A stretch of DNA of 64,000 bases, taken from UBA9676 sp963837105 (GTDB taxonomy: Bacteria > Actinomycetota > Actinomycetes > Streptosporangiales > Streptosporangiaceae). Of this stretch, positions 24,691 through 32,698 are shown piece by piece. Location of the stretch: NCBI GenBank assembly GCA_963837105.1, contig CAWIMG010000027.1, forward strand, positions 1 through 64,000, in the 5' to 3' direction. Position numbers and translations under genes: made by a program. Each line of letters begins with the position of its first letter. Position 1 is the first letter of the stretch. The notes beneath the pieces were generated by a model. The model saw only the letters and a program-made list of their open reading frames with translations. It was not told the DNA's origin and made no database searches.

Positions 24691-25427
24691 CCGTGCACGA
24701 GCCCGCTACGGTGGCCGTTCAGCAGCCGCCCCCGGCGCCGCCCCGGCCCGCTGGGCCGGCCGGGGCGTATGACCCCCAAAGGGGTTACCCGCCTGCCGGG
24801 CCGCCGCCCCGGCGGCGGTCACGGGGCCTGCGCCTGGGGCTGATCGCCCTGGCCATTGCCGTCGCCCTGGCCGCGGGCGCCGCGGCCGCGCTGCTGGTGG
24901 CCCACCACGGCCGGTTCACCGCGTCCCCCCCGCCTTCCCCGACTCCCACCCCCACCACCCAGCAGCCGACCCCCTCGCGGTCGCCGTCGCCGTCCGCCAG
25001 GGCGGAGGCGGTCGCGGTCAGCAATCTGCTGGCTACCGGCGCCAACAGCAGCACCACGCTGACCTTCGCCGCCGACAGCGTGCAGTCGTGCACCAGCCTG
25101 TCGCGCAGTGTCGGCCAGATTCAGCAGGTCCGGGACCAGCGGCAGACCGAATATCAGCAGGCGCAGAAGCTGTCCACCGGCGCGCTGGCCAACGGCAGCC
25201 AGCTCAAGGCCCGCCTGGTCCAGTCGCTGCTGGACTCGCTGACCGCCGACAACGACTATCTGTCCTGGGCACAGCAGCAGGCGGCCAGCTGCCAGCCCGG
25301 GAGCCAGTCCAGCGCGGCGCTGGCCGCTGATCAGCAAGCGGTGCGGGACAAGACGAAGTTCGCCCAGATGTGGAACGTGCTCGCGGCCCAGTACGGCCTC
25401 GCGCCGGTCTCGGTGGGCAGCATCTAG
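24684..25427 (+). CDS. single-pass membrane protein, possible sensor half of the upstream kinase
   Basis: 247 residues. A Pro-rich cytoplasmic N-terminus (~45 residues), basic RRRSRGLR and one transmembrane helix (LGLIALAIAVALAAGAAAALL) are followed by a Pro/Ser/Thr linker. The extracytoplasmic domain of ~150 residues is helical and Gln-rich, with two Cys (VQSCTSLSRS and AASCQPGSQ) likely to form a disulfide. No PASTA repeats. The GTG start overlaps the kinase stop (GTGCTAG) and lacks a clear ribosome-binding site. The arrangement juxtamembrane-TM-extracellular is what a receptor Ser/Thr kinase would have at its C-terminus. It is therefore either coupled to the kinase or the second half of one frameshifted gene. 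Confidence 0.65.
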   Translation: MLAVHEPATVAVQQPPPAPPRPAGPAGAYDPQRGYPPAGPPPRRRSRGLRLGLIALAIAVALAAGAAAALLVAHHGRFTASPPPSPTPTPTTQQPTPSRSPSPSARAEAVAVSNLLATGANSSTTLTFAADSVQSCTSLSRSVGQIQQVRDQRQTEYQQAQKLSTGALANGSQLKARLVQSLLDSLTADNDYLSWAQQQAASCQPGSQSSAALAADQQAVRDKTKFAQMWNVLAAQYGLAPVSVGSI

Positions 25428-25452
25428 CTGGCCCGGCCGCCAGCGGCTCCAG

Positions 25453-26304
25453 CTAGTTCCGGTGCAGGAAGCGGATGATGGCCGCTTCGAACGCCCGTGC
25501 GAGCTGCTGCTGGAAGAGCGTGGACGTCAGCATGGCGGCGTCGGTGGCGTTGCGCATGTTGCCGCACTCGATGAGGATCTTGGGCACGCGGGTCAGGTTC
25601 AGGCCTGCCAGGTCGTTGCGGAAGACCACGCCATTCACCCCGTCATAGGTGCTGACCGGCATCGCCGTGTGGGCCAGCAGTGCCGCCCGGACGTCGCGCC
25701 CGAACCGCACCGAGGCGGCGATCACCTTGTTGTTAGGCCCGTCGGCGACCGGCTCAAGGACGGCGAATCCGCGCCCCGCCGCGGGCCCGCCGTCGGCGTG
25801 GATGTCGATGGCGACGTTTGCGTGGCTGTGGTTGAGGATCTGTGCCCGCCGGTTCACGCACGGGCCCACGCCCTGGTTGGTCGTCCGGGTCATCACCACG
25901 TGCGCGCCGTCGCGCAGCAGATCCGCGCGCAGGAACGTGGCGACCCGGAAGTTGAACAGCGCCTCGGTGTACCCGGCGTCGGTTTCGGTACCGGTGGTGT
26001 CGCACGTCTCCCAGGCGCGGCCATTCCAGACGAGGTGGTTGATGTACGCCGGGTCGGTGCCGTTGAGCCCATTGTGACCAGGGTCGATGCCGACCGTCAC
26101 GCCCGCCAGCGCAGCCGCCTGGCTCGGTGCGGCCGCGGGCGAGGTGGCGGGCGTCGGCCCGGTGCTGAGCAGGCCGGTGGCGGGCGGGGCGTCGGCGCCG
26201 CTGGCCTGTGGTGCGGGGCTGCCCCCGCACCCGCCCGCTAGCCAGGTAAGACTGATGGCCACGGCCATCAGCCCGGCGCGTCGGCGGAGCATCATCGAAT
26301 TCAT
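25453..26304 (-). CDS. N-acetylmuramoyl-L-alanine amidase (Amidase_3), lipoprotein
   Basis: About 283 residues. A lipoprotein signal with lipobox LAGGC and a Pro/Ala linker place it on the outer face of the membrane. The Amidase_3 zinc site is complete: His in TVGIDPGHNG, Glu in DAGYTEALF, His in VAIDIHADGG, and the catalytic Glu in KILIECGNM. The enzyme cleaves the amide bond between MurNAc and the stem peptide, for cell separation or wall turnover. ATG 26304 is chosen; an in-frame GTG is at 26322. A TATTAT box lies 6 bp before the ATG, so the transcript may be leaderless. The upstream DedA gene lies in the same orientation. Confidence 0.92.
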   Translation of the reverse strand: MNSMMLRRRAGLMAVAISLTWLAGGCGGSPAPQASGADAPPATGLLSTGPTPATSPAAAPSQAAALAGVTVGIDPGHNGLNGTDPAYINHLVWNGRAWETCDTTGTETDAGYTEALFNFRVATFLRADLLRDGAHVVMTRTTNQGVGPCVNRRAQILNHSHANVAIDIHADGGPAAGRGFAVLEPVADGPNNKVIAASVRFGRDVRAALLAHTAMPVSTYDGVNGVVFRNDLAGLNLTRVPKILIECGNMRNATDAAMLTSTLFQQQLARAFEAAIIRFLHRN

Positions 26305-26310
26305 GTTCGT

Positions 26311-26316
26311 ATAATA
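26311..26316 (-). promoter_or_regulatory. -10 box of the amidase gene (possible leaderless start)
   Basis: TATTAT on the minus strand ends 6 bp before the amidase ATG at 26304, which places the expected transcription start on or next to the A of the ATG. No Shine-Dalgarno sequence is present, consistent with leaderless translation. No convincing -35 box was seen. Confidence 0.45.
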
Positions 26317-26334
26317 GACCACGAACTGGCATCT

Positions 26335-26967
26335 TCAGGTGAATGTGGATGGCGGTTGGTCCGTGGCGGGCTGGCCGCCCAGGGAGTGTGCTCGCCTGAC
26401 CCGCCGGTAGTAGCGCCCGACGATTATCACCGCGACCGCCCCGACGGCGACCCCGGCAATGACCGCACCCAGGGTGTCCAGCGAGCGGTCGCCGGTGGCG
26501 ACCTTGCCGACACCATAGGCCGCTGGCCCCACTGACAGCACATAGACAGCACCCGCGGCCAGGTTCCAGACCACGAACTGTGAGTACTTCATTTTGGCGA
26601 TACCGGAGAGCATGCAGGGGGTGAAGAAGACGGCCAGCCGGCCCCACCTGGCATAGATTGCCTCACCGGTGGCGACCGCCCGCTGCCGCCGGGCCAGCGT
26701 ACGGCCGGGCCGGTCCATGATCGCGCTGCCCCAACGGCGGCCGATGGCGTAGCCGGCCAGGCCGCCGGCCTCGGTGCCCAGCACCGAGACGACGAGCACG
26801 GCACCGATGGCCAGCTGGCCCTGGCTGGCGAGCACGGCGGCACCGGCGACGACCGTGCCGCCAATGGCAGGCACGCCCGCCCAGCCGATCGCGACCAGCA
26901 CAAAAATGGCGAGGTAGGGCCACAGGCCGCCGGTACTCGCCGGGCTGGCGGCCGCCAGGGCGTGCAT
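26335..26967 (-). CDS. DedA family (VTT-domain) membrane protein
   Basis: 210-residue membrane protein. DedA/VTT features: paired re-entrant-like segments with GAAVLASQGQLAIGAVLVVSVLGTEAGGLAGYAIGR (partly quoted: GTEAGGLAGYAIGRRWG) and the second motif FFTPCMLSGIAKMKYSQFVVWN, then C-terminal helices and a basic tail (RYYRRVRRAHSLGG). DedA proteins are linked to lipid scrambling, membrane potential and antimicrobial-peptide resistance. The usual acidic-arginine signature is somewhat degenerate (Cys-Met in place of R-x-P), so activity may differ. ATG 26967 lies downstream of a strong terminator that separates it from the DUF1269 gene. Confidence 0.8.
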   Translation of the reverse strand: MHALAAASPASTGGLWPYLAIFVLVAIGWAGVPAIGGTVVAGAAVLASQGQLAIGAVLVVSVLGTEAGGLAGYAIGRRWGSAIMDRPGRTLARRQRAVATGEAIYARWGRLAVFFTPCMLSGIAKMKYSQFVVWNLAAGAVYVLSVGPAAYGVGKVATGDRSLDTLGAVIAGVAVGAVAVIIVGRYYRRVRRAHSLGGQPATDQPPSTFT

Positions 26968-26982
26968 ATGCGCGTCGCGGCC

Positions 26983-27015
26983 GTTCCGCCTGGGACCGGC
27001 GGTCCCAGGCGGAAC
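26983..27015 (-). terminator. perfect 15-bp hairpin between DUF1269 and DedA genes
   Basis: GTTCCGCCTGGGACC (26983-26997), loop GGC, GGTCCCAGGCGGAAC (27001-27015). It begins 6 bp after the DUF1269 stop on the minus strand, where a terminator belongs. No U-tract. The centre GGGACC-GGC-GGTCCC could in principle also be an operator for dedA. Confidence 0.8.
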
Positions 27016-27021
27016 AGGCTG

Positions 27022-27525
27022 CTAGCTGCCAGCTTCTGCGCTGGCCCCGTGCAGGGCGTCCTGGAGTTCCTGCTCGTCTTGCTTGGACAGGGAGGTCTTC
27101 AGCACGGTGCCGCCGTACTTGCTCATCGCCTCCACCGCCTTGTCCGGGGTCACCTTCTCCAGCATCAGGAACAGGCACGAGGTACCCGGCTTGACCATGT
27201 CGCGGACCTGGTCCTGGAACTGCTTGTCGATGCTGGTCTTGGTCATCTTGCCCATCAGCGCCCCCATCCCGGCGCCGATGGCCAGGCCGAGGACCGGGAT
27301 GAAGAACAGCAGCCCGAACAGGAAACCCCAGAACATGCCCCAGGTCGCGCCGGCGCCGACCATGTGATGGTTGGTCGTGACGTGATACTCGCCGTCCTTG
27401 TCGCGGGAGATCACCGCGATGGCGTCCGGCTGGATGATCAGATCCTTGGCCAGCCGCCGCGCCTCGTCGGCGGCAGCGGTCGCGGTGGCCTCATCGGGGT
27501 ACCCGATGGCAATCAGGTCAGCCAT
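27022..27525 (-). CDS. DUF1269 domain membrane-associated protein
   Basis: 167 residues with no signal peptide. It begins MADLIAIGYPDEATATAAAD, a ferredoxin-like alpha/beta start, then has a Gly-rich double hydrophobic hairpin in the middle (GATWGMFWGFLFGLLFFIPV and GLAIGAGMGALMGKM). A second alpha/beta half follows (CLFLMLEKVTPDKAVEAMSKYGG). This is the DUF1269 layout, widespread near stress and ion-homeostasis genes in actinobacteria; the biochemical role is unknown. ATG 27525 has GAAAGGACATTC upstream. Monocistronic by its strong terminator. Confidence 0.85.
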   Translation of the reverse strand: MADLIAIGYPDEATATAAADEARRLAKDLIIQPDAIAVISRDKDGEYHVTTNHHMVGAGATWGMFWGFLFGLLFFIPVLGLAIGAGMGALMGKMTKTSIDKQFQDQVRDMVKPGTSCLFLMLEKVTPDKAVEAMSKYGGTVLKTSLSKQDEQELQDALHGASAEAGS

Positions 27526-27576
27526 GATGAATGTCCTTTCTCTCGTCGGTGATGGTAGTCCGCCGCAGGCGCGGCG

Positions 27577-28578
27577 CTAACCGAGGGTGGCGACCAGGAT
27601 GGCCTTGATGGTGTGCAAGCGGTTCTCGGCCTGGTCAAACACGATGCTGGCCGGTGATGCGAAGACCTCGCCGGTGACTTCCAGGCCGGAGGTCATCCCG
27701 GTGTGCTCCATGATCTCCCGACCGACCACGGTGTTGGTGTCGTGGAAGGCCGGCAGGCAGTGCATGAACTTGACCTGGGGGTTGCCGGCCGCGTCCAGCA
27801 GGGCGCTGTTGACCTGGTAGGGGGTGAGCAGGCGCACCCGGCCCGCCCAGACGTCCTTGGCTTCGCCCATCGACACCCACACGTCAGTGTGGATGAAGTC
27901 CACCCCGGCTACGGCCTCGGCGGGATCGTCGGTGATGGTGATCCGGGCGCCGGTCCGGGCGGCGATGTCATGCGCGAGCTTGACGACATCTGCGGGCGGA
28001 TGCAGTTCGGCCGGGCCAGCCAGCCGGACGTCGCTGCCCATCAGCGCGCCCATCACAAGCAGCGACCGGCCCATGTTGAACCGGCAGTCGCCGACAAAGG
28101 CATAAGCAATGCGGTCGCACGGCTTGCCGGAGGCCTCACCCATGGTCAGGAAGTCGGCCAGCATCTGGGTCGGGTGCCACTCGTCGGTGAGCCCGTTGTA
28201 GACCGGCACACCAGCGTGGGCGGCGAGTTCCTCGATGTCGTCCTGGTGGCTGCCGCGGAACTCGATCGCGTCATACATCCGGCCCAGCACGGCGGCAGTG
28301 TCGGCGATCGATTCCTTGTGCCCCAGCTGGGAGCCGGACGGATCCAGGTAGGTCACGTGCGCGCCCTGGTCGTAGGCGGCGACCTCGAACGCCGACCGGG
28401 TGCGGGTGGAGGTTTTGGCGAAGATCAGCGCGATCTCCTTGCCCGCCAGCCGCGGGACCTCGATGCCGGCGTCTTTGGCCAGCTTGAGCGCCCCGGACAA
28501 CCGCAGCAGGTAGCGCAGCTCAGCCGGGGTGAAGTCGATCTCCTTGAGGAAGCTGCGGTTACGCAGGTTGTACGCCAT
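27577..28578 (-). CDS. arcB: ornithine carbamoyltransferase, catabolic type
   Basis: 333 residues, cytoplasmic. Converts citrulline and phosphate to carbamoyl phosphate and ornithine in the arginine deiminase pathway (the reaction is reversible). Carbamoyl-phosphate site FAKTSTRTRSAFEVAAYDQG, the HPTQMLADF motif, the ornithine loop region TDVWVSMGEAKD, and the catalytic HCLPAFHDTNT are intact. It follows arcA by 16 bp on the same strand with GGAGGAG before the ATG, so it belongs to the arc operon rather than to biosynthetic argF. No carbamate kinase follows; arcC is divergent upstream of arcA. Confidence 0.93.
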   Translation of the reverse strand: MAYNLRNRSFLKEIDFTPAELRYLLRLSGALKLAKDAGIEVPRLAGKEIALIFAKTSTRTRSAFEVAAYDQGAHVTYLDPSGSQLGHKESIADTAAVLGRMYDAIEFRGSHQDDIEELAAHAGVPVYNGLTDEWHPTQMLADFLTMGEASGKPCDRIAYAFVGDCRFNMGRSLLVMGALMGSDVRLAGPAELHPPADVVKLAHDIAARTGARITITDDPAEAVAGVDFIHTDVWVSMGEAKDVWAGRVRLLTPYQVNSALLDAAGNPQVKFMHCLPAFHDTNTVVGREIMEHTGMTSGLEVTGEVFASPASIVFDQAENRLHTIKAILVATLG

Positions 28579-28594
28579 CGGCTGGCTCTCCTCC

Positions 28595-29816
28595 TCAGAA
28601 CGCGGGGTCGCGCTGCAGCGGGCAGGTCATGCAATGCGAGCCGCCCCGGCCGCGGCCAAGCTCGAACCCCTCGATGGTGATCACTTCGATGCCGGCCTTG
28701 CGCAGTGCGGTGTTGGTGCCGGTGTTGCGCTCATAGCCGATCACCACCCCGGGCTCCAGCGCCACCACATTGTTGCCGTCGTCCCACTGCTCCCGCTCGG
28801 CCTCGAACGAGTCGCCGCCGGTTTCCACCACGCGCATGGTGCCTACGCCCAGCGCGGCGGCCATCAGCTCGGGCAGCGGGCCGCTCTGTTCCGCCACGAC
28901 GAGATCCTCGGCCGACTCGCCCGGCCGGATCGACCAGGTGCGGGCACGGTTGACCACCTGCGGGAACAAGGTGACCAGGTCCCGGTCGCACATGGTGATC
29001 ACCGTGTCCAGGTGCATGTAGGAGCGTGACTTGGGCAGGTGGACCGCCAGCACCTGGGTAGCCGATCCGGCGCGGAACAGCTACCGGGCGATCCACAGCA
29101 CCGCCTGCGGGGTGGTCCGCTCGCCCATCCCGATCATCACGGTGCCGTTGCCGATCGGCTCCACGTCACCGCCCTCAACGTGGCAGTTCCCCCAGTCCTG
29201 GTCCGCCCCGCCCAGCCAGATAGGAAACTCTTCCGCCGCGAACATCGGGTGGAACCGGTAGATCGCCTCCATGATCATGGTCTCCGGCTTGCGGGCCGGC
29301 TTGGTCATCGGGTTCAGCGTGACCCCGGTCGACGATCCAGCACGACGGATCCCGCTGGAACAGCAGGTTCGGCAGCGGCGGCAGCAGCATGGACGCCGGG
29401 TCCGCCGACTCCCAGATCAGGCCCACGTCCTGGGCGACATCACTCTTGGTGATCCCGCCGATCAGGAACTCCGCCACCTGCGCCGCACCCGCCGTGGTGG
29501 CCCACTCGCGCGCCCGGTGAGCCGCGGTGATGCCAACCTGGCGCTCGTTGAGGATGTGGCCGGCCACCCAGTCCCTGGCGCCCGGCTGACCAAGCGCGTC
29601 GGCCAGCAGCTGCTCGGCCTCGAACACCTCGACGCCGCGCTCGCGCATCACCTCACAGAACGCGTCGTGCTCCTGCTTGGCCCTGGTCACCCACAGCACA
29701 TCGTCGAACAGCAGTTCCTCGGCGTTCGACGGGGTCAGCCGGGTGTGCTCCAGACCCGGTCGGTGCACCATCACCTGGCGCAGCCTGCCTACCTCGGAAT
29801 GCACCCCGAACGGCAT
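28595..29816 (-). pseudogene. arcA: arginine deiminase, broken by a frameshift and an in-frame stop
   Basis: Arginine deiminase hydrolyses arginine to citrulline and ammonia. The N-terminal part (FGVHSEVGRLRQVMVHRPG, LLFDDVLWV, PNLLFQRDPSCWI) is in one frame. One extra base near 29323-29330 shifts to the frame with TLNPMTKPARKPETMI and FHPMF. At 29081-29083 a TAG replaces the usual Ser codon of the IARSLF motif. The same frame then continues intact with AVHLPKSRSYMHLDTVITM, the nucleophile region GGSHCMTCPLQRDP and the stop. All catalytic residues would be present (Asp, Glu, His, Cys), so decay is recent or the lesions are sequence errors. ATG 29816 follows GAGAGG. arcB and arcC are intact. 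Confidence 0.88.
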
Positions 29817-29848
29817 GGTGATCACCTCTCGATGCCGGCGGACCGCTG

Positions 29849-29875
29849 GCCGCGCGGAAAGCGAGCCGCGCGGAA
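29849..29875. repeat. direct repeat in the arcA-arcC intergenic region
   Basis: GCCGCGCGGAA occurs at 29849-29859 and again at 29865-29875, a 16-bp period, about 35 bp upstream of the arcA start. It could be a pair of regulator half-sites for the divergent arc promoters. No match to a known operator was recognised. Confidence 0.35.
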
Positions 29876-30005
29876 GGCAAAGGGCCTACCTGAAGAATTT
29901 CGCCGGAGCGCGACCGCCTGCATCACCCGCGCCGGGGGAGGCGCCACCCGCCTGCCCTGCGGTGATCTTGAACTTGCCAGTACCAGGCGGGGAGGCAGGC
30001 CGGCC

Positions 30006-30941
30006 ATGCGGATGGTGATCGCGCTGGGCGGCAACGCGCTGCTGCGCCGCACCGACCCGATGACGACCGAGGTGCAGCGCCGCAACGTCAGAGTGGCGGC
30101 GCGGGCGATCGCCCCGCTGGCCGCCGAGCATGACGTCGTCGTGGTTCATGGCAACGGGCCACAGGTGGGGCTGCTGTCACTGCAGGCCGAGTCGTACCAC
30201 GGGGCTGAGCCGTACCCGCTGGACGTGCTGGATGCCGGCACCCAGGGCATGATCGGCTACCTGATCCAGCAGGAACTGCGCAGTGTGCTGCCACCGGGCA
30301 GCCAGGTAGCCACCCTGCTCACCATGATCACTGTGGATCCGGCGGACCCGGCGTTCGCGAACCCCACCAAGTTCGTCGGCCCGGTGTACCCCAAGGAGGC
30401 CGCCGGCAAGCTGGCGGCCGACAAGGGCTGGGTGTTCCGGCCGGACGGCAGCGCATGGCGCCGGGTGGTGCCCTCGCCCGAGCCGCAGCAGATTCTGGAG
30501 ATCCAGCCCATCAGCTGGCTGCTGGAGCGGGGAGCCATCGTCATCTGCGCCGGCGGTGGGGGAATCCCCACCATGCACCCGGCCGGGGATGTGGGCGAGC
30601 TGGCCGGGGTCGAGGCGGTCATCGACAAGGACCTGGCCAGCGAACTGCTCGCCGGGGATATCGGGGCGGACCTGTTCGTCATGGTGACCGACGTGGACGG
30701 CGTCTACCTGGGCTGGGGCACGCCAGAGCAGCGCCAGCTCGGCCGGGTGACCCCGGCGGAGCTGGCCGGGCAGCAGTTCGCCGCCGGGTCGATGGGCCCC
30801 AAGGTCACGGCCGCGGTGCGGTTCGTGACCAGGACCGGCCGGCGGGCGGCTATCGGCTCGCTCGATGACATCGCCCGCATTGTCACCGGCCAGGCCGGCA
30901 CCCAGGTGGCTCCGCCGCCGGCCGGTCACGGGCCGAAGTAG
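30006..30941 (+). CDS. arcC: carbamate kinase
   Basis: 311 residues of the amino-acid kinase fold. It transfers phosphate from carbamoyl phosphate to ADP, the ATP-yielding last step of arginine fermentation. N-terminal phosphate loop VIALGGNALLRR, VVVHGNGPQVGLL, CAGGGGIPTMHP, the VIDKDLASELLA segment, and GSMGPKVTAAVRFV near the C-terminus are all conserved. Divergent from arcA-arcB with ~190 bp between starts. ATG 30006 is used; ATG 30012 is an alternative. Intact, unlike arcA. Confidence 0.94.
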   Translation: MRMVIALGGNALLRRTDPMTTEVQRRNVRVAARAIAPLAAEHDVVVVHGNGPQVGLLSLQAESYHGAEPYPLDVLDAGTQGMIGYLIQQELRSVLPPGSQVATLLTMITVDPADPAFANPTKFVGPVYPKEAAGKLAADKGWVFRPDGSAWRRVVPSPEPQQILEIQPISWLLERGAIVICAGGGGIPTMHPAGDVGELAGVEAVIDKDLASELLAGDIGADLFVMVTDVDGVYLGWGTPEQRQLGRVTPAELAGQQFAAGSMGPKVTAAVRFVTRTGRRAAIGSLDDIARIVTGQAGTQVAPPPAGHGPK

Positions 30942-30978
30942 CGGTCCCGGCCGGGAGGCGTGCCGCTACCTTGGGGCC

Positions 30979-32038
30979 ATGCGTGCGATAAGGGTGATCC
31001 CGGGCCAGCCCGGCTCGGTCAGGCTGGCGGACGTGCCCGAGCCACCGGCCAGCGACGGGCAGGTTCTCGTTGAGACCCAGGCGATCGGCATCTGCGGCAC
31101 CGATGTGGAGATCATCGAGGGCGACTATGGCTGGGCACCGCCCGGGCAGGAGTACCTCATCCTCGGGCATGAGTCGCTGGGCCGGGTGGCGCGAGGCCCC
31201 ACCCGGGACCGGGTTCGCGGCCGGGGATCTCGTCGTCGGCATCGTGCGCCGGCCCGATCAGGTCCCCTGCCCGGCGTGCGCGGCCGGCGACTGGGACATG
31301 TGCACCAACGGCCAGTACACCGAGCGGGGAATCAAGGCCCGCCACGGTTTCGCCAGCGAGCGGTACCGCGTCGCCCCGGAGTACCTGGTGGCGGTGGACC
31401 CCGCCCTGGGCATCCGCGGGGTGCTGCTCGAGCCGGCCACGGTAGTCGCCAAGGCCTGGGATCACATCGAGAAGATCGGGCGGCGGTCCACCTGGGCGCC
31501 GGAGGCGGCGCTGATCACCGGTGCCGGGCCGATCGGCCTGCTGGCCGCCCTGCTGTCCGTCCAGCGCGGCTACCGCACCTATGTGCTCGACCTGGCCACC
31601 GAGGGCCGCAAGCCGGACATGGTGCGCCGGCTCGGGGCCAGCTATGTCCATCCCGGGGAACTGGCCGACGCGGCCGCCGAGGTGGACATCGTCATCGAAT
31701 GCACCGGGCATGTCCAGATGCTGCTGGAAGTGGGCCCGCAGCGGGTCCGGCACCGGATCATCTGCCTGACCGGGGTCTCCGCCGCCGGCGCGGAGTTCAC
31801 CGTGGACCCGGGGCTGCTCAACCGCAACATGGTGCTGCAGAACTCGGTGCTGTTCGGCTCGGTCAACGCCAACCGCCAGCACTACCAGCTGGCCGCCAGC
31901 GCGCTGGCCATGGCCGATCCAGACTGGCTGGCCGGGCTCATCACCCGGCGGGTGCCGCTGGGCCAGTGGGCCGATGCCTACACCCGCGACCCCGGCGACA
32001 TCAAGACGGTCCTGGAGTTCAGTGGACCGGCGCGATGA
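30979..32038 (+). pseudogene. glucose dehydrogenase-like zinc MDR dehydrogenase, interrupted by a frameshift
   Basis: Zinc-dependent medium-chain dehydrogenase close to the glucose 1-dehydrogenase group. Catalytic-zinc Cys in AIGICGTDVEI and GHES (YLILGHESLGRV) are in the first frame. After one extra base near 31187-31193 the second frame gives APPGTGFAAGDLVVG, the structural-zinc-type region CPACAAGDWDMCTNGQYTE, the LLEPATVVAKAWDHIEKI block, and the Rossmann motif ALITGAGPIGLLAA. Corrected length is ~352 residues, normal for the family. No other damage is visible, so a sequence error is plausible. The 3' end overlaps the convergent marC gene by 20 bp. Sugar specificity cannot be read. Confidence 0.82.
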
Positions 32039-32654
32039 TACCGGCCGTGGCCAGGCCATCCAGCATCAGCTGCACGGCGATGGCAGCGATGAGGAAGCCG
32101 AACACCTTCTCGGTGACCAGCATCCGGTTCTCGTCCAGCCGGGAACTGACCTGGTTGGCCCAGCGGAACACCAGGACATCGATCACCAGCACGATGGCGA
32201 GGAGGCCGACCGCCATGCCCAGCACGCTGAGCGACGTCGCCTCGGCCGAGATGGTCACCAGCCCGACGATGCCAACCGGGTTGAGCAGGTAGGGCACGGC
32301 CAGCGGGAACTGGGCGAGCTGGAGCGGGTCCTTGCCGTTGGTGCCGTGGCCGCCGCTGCCCTGGCCCAGCACCATCCACACCGCCAGCACGAGCAGGATG
32401 ATGCCGCCGGCGATCGACAGCGACGCCACTGAGAAGTGCAGCAGGCTCCGCAGCAGTTCGCCCAGCACGATCAGGGCCACGGCCACCGTCGCGGCCGTGA
32501 TCAGCATCTTGCGGCGCACCCGCCGTTTGGTGGCCTCGTCGAGGGAGGCGGTGATCTCCAGGAACGGGACGAGGGCGAGTTTGGGCCCGATCCCGATCAG
32601 CAGCACGAGGAAGGTGTCTACCGCGCCGGCGGTGGTGATTGATGCCTCGTCCAT
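32019..32654 (-). CDS. MarC family membrane protein
   Basis: 211 residues and six hydrophobic helices in the MarC (UPF0056) pattern: GAVDTFLVLLIGIGPKLALVPF, ATVAVALIVLGELLRSLLHF, SIAGGIILLVLAVWMVLG, the signature loop PLAVPYLLNPVGIVGLVTIS, then two final helices. Despite the name, the family has no proven role in multiple antibiotic resistance; its members are probably transporters of unknown substrate. ATG is at 32654. It is convergent with the glucose-dehydrogenase-like gene, overlapping by 20 bp. Confidence 0.87.
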   Translation of the reverse strand: MDEASITTAGAVDTFLVLLIGIGPKLALVPFLEITASLDEATKRRVRRKMLITAATVAVALIVLGELLRSLLHFSVASLSIAGGIILLVLAVWMVLGQGSGGHGTNGKDPLQLAQFPLAVPYLLNPVGIVGLVTISAEATSLSVLGMAVGLLAIVLVIDVLVFRWANQVSSRLDENRMLVTEKVFGFLIAAIAVQLMLDGLATAGIIAPVH

Positions 32655-32698
32655 CCGCGCTCTTTCCGCTGGTGGCCGCCTGCGGGCGGGCCCGGCCG

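Noticed and set aside
26983..27015. DevR/OsdR box (GGGACC-GGC-GGTCCC) before dedA
   Set aside because: It is the core of a perfect 15-bp stem right after a stop codon, so a terminator is simpler.
29826..30005. FNR/Crp-type site in the arc promoter gap
   Set aside because: No TTGAT-N4-ATCAA-like palindrome found.
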